From positions 186,001-250,000 of the forward strand of contig SPDT01000009.1 of assembly GCA_008477525.1 (NCBI GenBank): a stretch of 64,000 nt of DNA, written 5' to 3'. Both the position numbers and the translations under genes were made by a program. The notes beneath the pieces were generated by a model. It made no database searches. It was not told the DNA's origin and saw only the letters and a program-made list of their open reading frames with translations. Below, piece after piece: positions 44,367 to 54,370 of the stretch. Position 1 is the first letter of the stretch; each line of letters begins with the position of its first letter. This DNA comes from Hypomyces perniciosus. Its lineage: Eukaryota > Ascomycota > Sordariomycetes > Hypocreales > Hypocreaceae.

Positions 44367-47300
44367 ATGAACTTACAGAACTAAGCACTACCTGCATCTG
44401 ATCTAAACCTTATGCCGAGCCATAGAGGGAACCGACCTCTAAGGGACTTAGGAGAGTCACTTAAAATACAGCCCCTTAAGCACTTTAATGGAAGTACTGT
44501 GGCACTTTAACCGTTTCTTACTTAGCTATGCAACTATTTCACCTATTTTCTAACCAGCCTCATTACAGAGACTAATAAGGTCCTCCTAGCCGCTAGACGA
44601 CTTGAAGGGAATGCCTTAAAGTGGTTTAAACCCACTTAGAGGGATTACCTTGACAATGGAGCCGACGCCGACGAATAAACGCAACTCATATTCGCCAGCT
44701 ATAATCGGTTTAAGGAAGAATTGAAGAATGTCTTTGATGACATTGGTGAAGAACGCACTGCAGAAAATAAACTCACGAACTTCGTCCAGAAAGGAAAATG
44801 CTTCGACTACGCTGTGTACTTTAAGAACTATGCTTCTAAGGTTAAGTGGGGAAACTCTGCTTTTATTAAACGCTTTTACGACGGACTTAAGCCAGAAGTT
44901 AAGAGGGAAGCCTATAAGTTCCCCTGGGACGAAGGCATTACTGAGTTTATTAAAAAATGCGTAGATGCAGACAATTTACTTTACGAACTCCATTTAGATA
45001 TAAAGAAAGGATAACAGCAATCCGGATAAGTTTATAAATATTAAGGATATATGAATCAAGGCAAGAAGCGACAAGAATATATCGCCAGATCTAATAATAG
45101 GAGACCTGGTCGAATGGATCTAGACGCTATTTAGAAGGGAAATGCGAAGGTCGTCTATTATAACTGTAATAAACCAGGACACTTCTCGAGGGACTGCAAA
45201 GCTCTATGAAAGCCGAGAACTAATAAACCCTGGAAACCTACGCTAGAACCTAGACGAAAAGTCAATATGGTTTCGAAGATTACCGATTACGTATCACTTA
45301 GCTGGACTGTATACTACGATAATAGCTGCCTTATTTATAAATCCAGCAAGGACGGAAGCGGATAGTACCCGAAACGACCCAGAAAATATCTATAATGAAC
45401 TGAAGGGGATACCGGTCGAGACCTGGATCCTTGACTCTTAGAGAAGACTGAGCGAACAGGTATTTACTACACCCGGACGGTTTAACGGAACGAAACCTGG
45501 ACTCCGGTTACACAGAGTCAGATGGGGATGACAGTATCCCCGATAGACAAGTGGTCGCTGTGATCGACTACCGACGTTTTAACTAAATTACTGCGGGCAA
45601 TGAAGGACAGACTAGCAGCAGCGACTCCGACGATGAAGATGAAAACGACCCTTCACGATATAGACTATCGCTATACAACGCTATGCCTTCGGAACCAGAA
45701 AACGTGCTGCCCACGAACGGTAACCTCAAGGGTAAACTAAACGAATACCACCTAAACCTGATTGAGAGAGTTGCTACGGGTACGCAACAAAACAGGTCAA
45801 ACCTATGCCTGTATAAACAGCTCTATACGCAAAATGGAGCCAACGATGAAATGGCCGTCAAAGCAATCCCAGCTGCCCTAGCTATATAAGCGGAACCTAT
45901 ATATTTCCACACACAAGGAGACCACGCCGCAAATGACCCTACGCACGAAGAACACTACGCTATATCCTAGGTCACTTGCATTGCATATAGGTGCATGGCA
46001 CACTTTCGGGAAAAAGTAAAATATAACGTATTCCTAATCAGAATCCCGTTCCACCCCTAGAACAGGTATAGGATTACAACACTTTCGAAGAATGGATTAT
46101 GACCACGAGGTATCAAGATCTTAAAATTGTCATTATCGAACTAGATACTGAAACCCCAGAAGAATACCATCGACTACAGAGACTCGAGAATTGCGAATCT
46201 AAGGGATGCTATATCCACTGCTAGGAGAAACTGATAGAATGGCACTTCTGGCATCATGAGAAGTTTAAATGTAGACGACAATACTACTCGGAGTGCGGCG
46301 ATTCCAGATATATCGCGCACAAATAAAGTAAACTACAGGAATAGCATTCACAGCGAGCCAACGGAAACCTGTGCTTGTCACTAGATTATGCACACTGCTA
46401 GAAGGATAAGTGCATTACCTACCTACAGGAAAAACTCCTAGAGTAGTGAATGTGGAAGCGCATAAGGTATAAACCCGCCTTAGAGGGCAGAGAGATCAAT
46501 TAGATCATAAGGGAGCTGCATCGAAACCAGTTCAACTTCGTTACCTATGAAGGAACCGCCTACGATAGAAGAAGGTGGCATTCTCTTCGAGGAACCCCGA
46601 TTAACTGCGAAATCTGCGCAAGAAAAGAAAAATCGGGAAACGACCAATATCACTTATAAGAGGGCTATAGGGTAATGACCGATAAATTGTATCTCTTGAA
46701 ATATTAGACGACGAGAGTAACGACGAAGACTCACTATATCTTGAGTTAAAGGCAATAGTTAAGGGATATCGGCTATGCATATTAGTGGACAGCGGAGCAA
46801 TGGGCAATTTTATTGCACCTACAACTGTAAATCGTTTACAGTTACCTTAGAAAAAGAAAAACAGACTATACCAACTTCGTCAGGCAGAAGGAGGAGCCTT
46901 CGTGTATGATGACGGATAGGTTAAGCGAAAGACTGATTATCTCGAACTTGAAATCGCCGAATGCAAGGGAGTAGTTCCTTGCGATATAGCGAACATCGAT
47001 GGGTATGATATTATTCTCGGTTATCTTTGGTTGAGACGCAATAACCCTGATATCGACTGGGAGAAAGGCCAGCTTCATTGGCGCGATAGCGAAGCTTCCC
47101 CAGCGATTAGAACTATAAAAAAGGTCTTAGCCGCAGGGCGCAAATCCTATAAGGAGCCCTTAGGTATGCCGAAGAAAGGAACTAAGAAAATTACCTTTGA
47201 TTTGACCATAGAAATAATCCACCCAAAAATAAGACTTAAGCAGAGCAAGGGGAAGGATAAACGAATCCGAAGAACAATTGCCTTTTTACGGAAAGTATTT

Positions 47301-50242
47301 GACGACATTAACGAAATGCTTGAAACGAAAAGCCCCGAAACAGCATCGTTAGCAGAACGACTGCAAAATATCCCCGAAGAATACCGGAAGTACGATAAAC
47401 TATTTAAGGAGACACTTAACACTAAACTACCGGAACACAATTAATGGGACTATGTGATTGAATTTAAGGATGGTGCGAGCACCACCTTCCACAAGATTTA
47501 CAATCTGAACGAAAAAGAGCTTAAAAGCCTATATGATTATTTGGACGATATGTTAGCTAAAGGGTATATCCGACTGTCTTTATTGGAAGCAGGCTACCCT
47601 GTTATGTTTGTATTAAAGAAAGGAGGTAAACTACGGTTAGTCCTGGACTACCGACGGCTTAACGAAGCCACTGTTAAGGATAGAACTCCACTGCCGTTAA
47701 TTACGGAATTACGGGATAGACTGTATAGGAAAAAGTGGTTTACAGCGCTAGAACTCAAGGGCGCTTATAACCTTATTCGAATCAAGGAAGGACATGAATG
47801 GATAACCGCCTTTTGAACCAAGTACGGCTTGTTTGAATACCTAGTTATGCCTTTCGGCCTCACCAACGCCCCTGCGATATTCCAAAAGATGATCAATAAC
47901 GTGTTGAAAGAGTACCTCGATATCTTTATAGTGGTATACCTGGATAATATCCTGATCTTCTCGGATACCTTTAAAGAACATAAGGTATACGTCTATAAGG
48001 TATTACAGACACTATAAGATGCCAAACTACTCGTGGAACTAGAGAAATGCGAATTCTATACGCAAAAAGTCACTTTCCTAGGGCATATTATTACCCCTGG
48101 AGAAATTCGCATAGATCCGTTGAAGGTACAAGCAGTAAGAGACTAGCCTATACTAAAAACAGTCAAGGAAGTCTAAAGCTTCTTAGGACTCGCCAATTAT
48201 TATCGACAATTTATTAAGAACTATAGGAGTATTGCATGAACTCTCCATGAACTCACCAAAAAGGATTGAAAGTTTCTATGGGCATTAGATGTATAGGAAG
48301 CCTTCGATAAATTTAAGCAGTTTATCTTAGAAGAACCTGTACTCATTATGTTCGACCTATCTAAAGAAACAGAGGTAGAAACAGACGCTTCCAACTTCGC
48401 TGTAGGAGCTCAGTTGAGTTAATAAGACGAGAACGGCAAGCTACGCCCCGTTGCTTTCTACTCTAGAGCACTATACGGCGCAGAACTGAACTACCCGATA
48501 TACGATAAGGAATTATTCGCTATTATTCTTGCATTTAAGGAATGGCGACACTACCTGTTAGGAGGGACGCACAAGGTTAAGGTATACACTGACTATAAGA
48601 ATATTGCGTATTTTGCGATAGTTTAACAACTCTCTGGAAGACAAATCCGCTATGCGGAATACCTCTTAGAGTTCGACTATGTCCTGATCCACTGAAAAGG
48701 ATCCGAGAACGGACGAGCAGACGCACTTAGCAGACGAGCTGACTACGGCCAGGGAAAGATCGAGCACACTGGGCAGATCTTAGAATAAACCCCTGAAGGA
48801 TATTACCAATAAATGGCACTTCGAGCTATGTATAAGGTATCCAGTGATGATGCTACGCTTTAACGCATCAAGGAATATTACGATACCTGGGATGACGATA
48901 AATTCCTAGAAGATATAGAGTTCGACGATGAAGGAACTCGATGATGAAATGGAAAGATCTGGATCCCCGACGAACTCTAGAAAAATGTGGTTATAGAAGT
49001 TTATCAACACCCAGTACACGGATATAAGGGTATTTGCACGACCTGCGAACAAGTATGAAGGTACTTTGAGTTTTAAGGGCTTAAGAAAGTAGTGTAAGAA
49101 GTTATTTCTCGCTGCACGACATGTGGAACAGTTAAACCCTCGAAACACAAACCATACGGCAAACTCTAACCCTTGCCAGTACCGGAACAACTATAGGAGT
49201 CAATCTCATTGGACTTTATCGTTAAACTACCACTATCTATCGAACCAAGAACAAAGATTAAGTATGATAGTATTTTAATAATCGTGGACTGATTCATTAA
49301 ATACTCTTACTTCCTTCCGTATAAAGAAGTAATAGATGCAGAGACACTAGCTTATATGTTCTTGCAATTCGTTGCAGCCAACTATATAATTCTAGCCGAG
49401 ATTATTTCTAACCGAGGATCAACCTTTGCGTCTAAATTCTAGTAAGCACTTATGAATCAGTTAGGCACGAATTACAAGCTCAATATTGTATACCACCTAT
49501 AGATAGATGGTTAGACAGAACGCATTAACTAGATTGTTGAAGCCTATCTGAGAAGTTATATTAACTTTAACTAAGACGATTAGGTAGAGAAGCTACCAAT
49601 CGCACAGATATCCTATAACAGCGACATTTCGGAGTTAACCGGACTCAGCCCTATATACGCCAGCTACGGCTTTACGCTAGATGTATATAGAGCGTTAAGG
49701 AAAGGCCTACATATCGACAAAGCACGAATCAAAGCCGAAGACATAAAGCAGTTATACGAAGAAATATAAGTATACTTTCACTTTACGCGGGAAAGAATAA
49801 AAAAGTATACCGATAAGTATAGATTAAAGGGACTAATCTTGAAGGAGGGAGATATGGTTTACTTACACTGTTTTTCACTAGGAAAAAAGACTGCAAACAT
49901 TAAACAACGCGACTAAGTGATAAATTGGATTTCAAGAAACTTGGACTTTACCCGGTTAAGAAGGTTATTTTAGAGGTCAACTATGAACTTACACTACTAG
50001 ACGGTATCCGGATTTACCCAGTATTTCATATTTCGCTACTCGAAAAAGCATTACAAGACAAATTGGAAAATAGACCAATTATAGATTCAATCGAAGTCCT
50101 ACCGGTCGAAGAGGAATATAAAGTTAAGGAAATCAGAGCTATAAGAATGGAAGATAATGAACGCCAATACCTGGTTAAGTGGAAGAACTATGGAGAAGAA
50201 TATAACTCCTGGGAACCTAAGGAACACCTTGAATACTCCTAG
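44367..50242 (+). pseudogene. Chromovirus Gag-Pol
   Basis: The ATG at 44367 starts Gag; a Gag core is open at 44721-45014 (ELKNVFDDIGEERTAENKL). The zinc knuckle YYNCNKPGHFSRDC has lost its first Cys. Protease shows LVDSGAMGNFIAPTTV. RT spans 47454-48017 with [39 protein letters not shown] and [12 protein letters not shown] (YLDN for Y-x-D-D). RNase H (TDASNFAVGAQLS, GRADALSRR) and an HHCC integrase head (HPVHGY, CTTCG) follow. The open C-terminal frame 49925-50242 carries the chromodomain VKEIRAIRMEDNERQYLVKW, NYGEEYNSWEPKEHL, which targets integration to marked chromatin. Stops such as TAG for Trp are frequent. Confidence 0.9.
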
Positions 50243-50591
50243 ACGACTCTGCAACAATTCCACTGAAGTCTAGGCCTTCCAATGAAGGGTCCAGTAAAGC
50301 GTTGAAAGTAAGAAGATCGATACCCTGGAAATCCTGAACTTCCGAGAGAACCTCCGATTCCTGCTGCTTTAAATCTTCCAATTTATCTAAGGATCCTAAC
50401 CCACGCTGAACCATCTCTTTACCCTTAGTCTGTAGCTGTCGTTTCTGACGACGCAGACGCTCTAAACGATCTAAAGCCTCGTCTATGTCCGCCTGAGCTT
50501 TGCGAAGGGCCTTACAACGGAGCAATAAAGGTTCTTCCGCCGATTCCTCAGCAGAATTAAGACGCCGCGATTTAGAAACAATATTTGACAC
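50217..50591 (-). CDS. Antisense coiled-coil ORF in the chromovirus 3' region
   Basis: The minus strand between the chromodomain and the 3' LTR has an uninterrupted 124-residue frame starting MSNIVSKSRRLNSAEESAEE at a GTG (an ATG may have been lost). A long charged helix follows: CKALRKAQADIDEALDRLER, LRRQKRQLQTKGKEMVQRGL, LDKLEDLKQQESEVL, then an acidic tail, GLDFSGIVAESSRS. I recall similar short proteins (S-x-V-V-S-K-S-R-R-L start, K-x-x-M-V-x-R-G-L core) annotated as hypothetical in many fungal genomes. The frame converges on pol and overlaps its last 26 bp. Function unknown. It is the only long open frame in an element body otherwise riddled with stops, except short stretches of pol. Confidence 0.65.
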   Translation of the reverse strand: MSNIVSKSRRLNSAEESAEEPLLLRCKALRKAQADIDEALDRLERLRRQKRQLQTKGKEMVQRGLGSLDKLEDLKQQESEVLSEVQDFQGIDLLTFNALLDPSLEGLDFSGIVAESSRSIQGVP

Positions 50592-50933
50592 TAGGAAACA
50601 ATCTCAGCTACGACACCGAAAAGAAGGAACCTCGGGAAAACTTACGAGAGCTTAACGCAACCCCCGCGCCGTTACATGGACGACCGACGCGAACGCACTC
50701 GCTACATTTTAAAGAACGATCGCTTATACGACACTTTAGACCGCGAGAGAGACAACGAGAATAAGGCATGACGTTAAAACAGTCAATATCGATTAAATCC
50801 GCAAGTTGCGACGACGAATAGTCGATTTGGCACGAGTAGACTGTAGATTGTCAGATATAATAACAGTCGGAAAAAGGAATATTACGTATAAGAAGGAAGG
50901 AAAGGAAACAATAGGTGTTGAGGATAAGATTAA

Positions 50934-50944
50934 CGGGAGGGGGA
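50934..50944 (+). other. Chromovirus polypurine tract
   Basis: CGGGAGGGGGA lies just left of the 3' LTR, the expected site and composition for the plus-strand DNA primer. Confidence 0.75.
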
Positions 50945-50949
50945 TATTG

Positions 50950-51358
50950 GGTTACGACCCGACTTATGTCGAAGACCAGGTCACGGGGATACGGGAGAAT
51001 ATCGGTTGTACCGACCAATCATCAGGAAGTGATCACCGCGCTAAGAGTGATCACTTAAACGCTCACTACACACTGACGTGTGATCATTTACTCGATCACT
51101 GCGCTATCGCAGTGATTGCAGCAACGCTCACTGGAATATCAGTGATCATATATGGATTTCCTTTGTATATAAGACTGGATAAGTTACGATTATTTAGTAT
51201 AGTTATTTAGATAGTCGTTAACAATTGTATTTACTAGAACTACCTGTTCTATAGATTTGTGACTATGTTACCCTGCTCAGTATTCATCCCTGACCTCTCT
51301 ATCAACATAAACCCACGAACCTCGGTTTATCCCTTGAGAATCAACCCGGATCGTCACA
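50950..51358 (+). repeat. Chromovirus 3' LTR, complete
   Basis: About 409 bp, from GGTTACGACCCGAC to CCCGGATCGTCACA. The first base of the canonical TGT is changed. It contains the palindrome array (about 51028-51155), a TATATAAG promoter-like box at about 51166 and the conserved right half shared with all family-A solo LTRs. Confidence 0.9.
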
Positions 51359-51919
51359 TAAATATAAGAAAATAAAGGGAGGTATATAATAGCTTAATAA
51401 ACGATAAAGCAATTAAAGATATAACAGTATTGGCTATTTAAAAGCCCTAAGCGCAGCGGATATAAGGGCGACTCTTAACGACGCATGTAAATTATTACAG
51501 ATAAGCAAAGATAGTTCTATTAATATAAAGAGAAGGCAGGTAAGCGATTTAAAGTATACTTTAAGTAAACAGGGAAGTAGAGGCAGAGCAGGTAATAATA
51601 GAGTCACTAGATATAATGGCTGCTATTATACAGCTCCTAGACCGATTAGTCTTGGTAGTATTAGTCTATATGCTAGGAGGGGATACTCAAGTTCTATAAG
51701 ATATATATAATAGACTGCGCGAGGCCATTATAGACGCAAGACGAGATACAGGTAAGGTAGTAGATATAGTGATTGTAGGAGACTTTAATCGGCATAACCG
51801 GTTATAGGGAGGAGACGACATGTCGCTAGAAAGACAGGGAAAGGCAGATTAGGCTATTAACCTAATAAATCATTTCAGTCTAAACAGCTTGCTCTGCAAG
51901 GACATAAAGATATAATATA

Positions 51920-52039
51920 TGTGACGAACCGTCATACCGTCACGCCAACAGGCAAAAGAATAGGCTAATAATCGCATTTGTAGCAATTATCATGACGGTA
52001 CCAACTGTATATAAGGGAAAACGTGCTTGGACCGTGACA
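51920..52039 (-). repeat. Family-B LTR-like element with ATATA duplication
   Basis: 120 bp, TGTGACGAACCGTC to GGACCGTGACA. ATATA at 51915-51919 and 52040-52044 is a 5-bp target duplication, as for LTR retroelements. Confidence 0.9.
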
Positions 52040-52172
52040 ATATAGTAGAGACTATAAGTTAACAATTAACCTAGCCTTAGCCTCGGAAGACCTAGCATTA
52101 TTAACAATAAAATGCGCGGTTTTTAATATAAATTACAGGTCAGACTATAAGGCAATCAAGATAATCTTTAAT

Positions 52173-52400
52173 TGTAACAGGCTGAGCCCGTAGGAGCTTC
52201 GGCTTACACTCTCAGCACCAGACCCATACACCTAACCCCAATACACTAACGGCAGAACCTCGGTCCGACTAATAGCCTGCAGGCCTATATCTACTAAAAG
52301 GCAAGCTTTTCAACTGCTATTCCTTTCCCTCTTCTTTAGCTTTAGTAGACTCGTAGTAGTCGCCTAGTTGGTTGTCAATATACCTGCTTGGACCGTTACA
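52173..52400. repeat. LTR-like element, family C, with TTAAT duplication
   Basis: 228 bp, TGTAACAGGCTGAGCCCG to GGACCGTTACA. TTAAT flanks it at 52168-52172 and 52401-52405. It interrupts the LINE frame, which resumes exactly after the duplication. Only one copy was noticed. Confidence 0.85.
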
Positions 52401-52932
52401 TTAATACCTCTATTCCCCTGCCGAAGCAGCAGGAGCATCTTCTTTTTAAGAATACTCCCTAGAAAGAGATTAATATAAGGATTGCAAGGGCACTAGAGTC
52501 CACTCCGCTAAAGGAAGGCATAGTGCAGCAGACAACGGATAAATTAATATCAGTAGTGCTAGAGGCGGTTTATGCCCTAACACTAAAAGCTAAGCCGTTA
52601 CTGTACGCAAAGCAGTAATAGATAAAGAATTAACGCAGCTCCACTAAATATATATATACTAGAGGAACTGCGCTTAATTGAAGAAACGCGCAGGATAAAG
52701 CAGACTAGACTTAAAGGATATAGTAAAAGGCACTGCTAAACAGTACTATAACGCTATCCGACAATAAAAAAAGGCCTATTAAGACAAGTTTCTAGCAGAT
52801 AATAGCAATATCTAGAAAGCAGCCAAATACCTAAAATTAAGAGATAATATAGCATTTAGTAAAGTCCCGCAGCTTAAAAAAGCTGATAAGACAGTTACAA
52901 CTAACCACGCAGAATAAGCTAAGGAACTCCTA

Positions 52933-53339
52933 TGTGACGATCCAGGTTAATTCTCAAGGCATAAACCGAGGTTTATGGGTTTATATTGACAGAGAGGTCA
53001 AGGATAAATACTAAGCAGGGTAACATAATTACAATTCTATAAAACAGGCGGTTCTGGTAAATACAATTATTAACGACTGTCTAATTAACTATATTAAACG
53101 AGTGATAAGCTGGTTTTATATATATAAAGGAAATCTATATATAATTACTGATATTCCAGTGAGCGTTGCTGCGATCACTGCGGTAGCGCGGTGATCGAGT
53201 AAGTGATTACACTTCTTGGTGTAGTGAGCGTTTAGGTGATCACTCTTAGCGTAGTGATCACTTCCTGCTAATTGGTCGATATAACCGATATTCTTCCGTG
53301 TCCCCGTGACCTGGTCTTCGACATGGTCGGGTCGTGACA
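52933..53339 (-). repeat. Solo LTR of family A with TCCTA duplication
   Basis: 407 bp, TGTGACGATCCAGG to GGTCGTGACA; TCCTA at 52928-52932 and 53340-53344. The LINE frame continues across it. Confidence 0.93.
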
Positions 53340-54370
53340 TCCTAGCCACCTTCTTTCCTCCTTTACCGGAAAATATTAAAGATAAAAGACAGCAGCCCTA
53401 GCGCAGCGCAGCTATTTCTATACCTAACCTAATAATAGAAGAAGTAGTAGAGCGACAACTATTTATAGCAAAATTATAGAAAGTACTCAGGGAAGACGGG
53501 CTGCCCGCAATAGTCTAGAAATAAACTTAGCTAGTAGTCAAACACTAAATGCTTGCGATATTTTATATATCTCTTAAGGAGGGTATACTGCCTAACTAAT
53601 AAAGGCATATAAAGATTATCCTACTTAAAAAGCCTAGCAGCCAATCTCACTACTAGCCACGCTTAGCAAAATACTAGAGTCAGTAATTGCAGAGAGAATA
53701 TTATATACAGTAGAAACGCATAGCCTACTTCCAACTAACCAATTTAAAGCCCACAAACAACAATCATCTAAGCAAGCGCTTCTATTACTGCAGGAACAGG
53801 TATATACCGCCTAGCAAGGCCAATAAATCCTTAGCTTAGTAAGCTTTAACGTTAAAGGCGCCTATAACAGAGTCTATAAAAAGAGGTTAATTTAGAGGAT
53901 AAGAGCTTAAGGCATACTAGAGAAACTATTTTAATAGATAGAGGCCTTTTACTCGTAGCGCACAGCAGCAATCCAAGTTAATAAACAGCCAGCCAAGACA
54001 CACAGCCTGCCACAAACAGGTCAAAGCTCCCCTCTATCTCTAATCTTATTTCTTTTCTTCAACGCAAACCTAATGCAGCAGCACATTAACTGCCACAGGG
54101 GAGCGATAGCCTTTATAGACGACTTTACAGCATAGGTTACAGGACTAACAGCGCAAAGCAAATGCAAGGGAATTAAGGCAATTATTAAAGATGCCTTAAA
54201 GTAAAAAAAAGAAGCAGGATAACTTTTAAAGCAGACAAGACAGCAATTATACACTTCACTCAAAAAGTATATAAAAGCGACTTAGAACCCTTTATTATTA
54301 AAGGGCAAAGCGTCTAGCTTAAAGACAGTATTAAGGTCCTAGGAGTAATTATAGACTCTAGACTTAAGTA

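Larger units (their letters stand above)
44172..51358 (+). mobile_element. Ty3/gypsy chromovirus, near full length, RIP-altered
   Basis: 7,187 bp bounded by a 5-bp duplication TAAAT (44167-44171 and 51359-51363). It has a shortened 5' LTR, Gag with a zinc knuckle, protease, RT, RNase H, integrase, chromodomain, an antisense ORF, a purine tract and a complete 3' LTR. It is the source family for the solo LTRs of family A in this window. Dozens of in-frame TAG/TAA/TGA stops make it non-autonomous. Confidence 0.93.
51364..54370 (+). pseudogene. Tad-like LINE, ORF2 (continuation after the chromovirus)
   Basis: Endonuclease: LVYMLGG and VIVGDFNRHNRLWGGDD. After a 120-bp insertion it continues SRDYKLTINLALASEDLALL-like sequence and NYRSDYKAIKIIFN. 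After a 228-bp insertion come SIPLPKQQEHLLFKNTP, VQQTTDKLISVVLEAVYAL, KFLADNSNIWKAAKYLKLRD and PQLKKADKTVTTNHAEQAKE. After a 407-bp solo LTR come ATFFPPLPENIKDKRQQP, RT blocks (FNVKGAYNRVYKKRLI) and AFIDDFTA (I-D-D active site, usual for this clade as F-V-D-D). It stops at 54370, where the hAT begins. Full of TAG/TAA. Clean resumption after each insert supports one original LINE. Confidence 0.82.
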
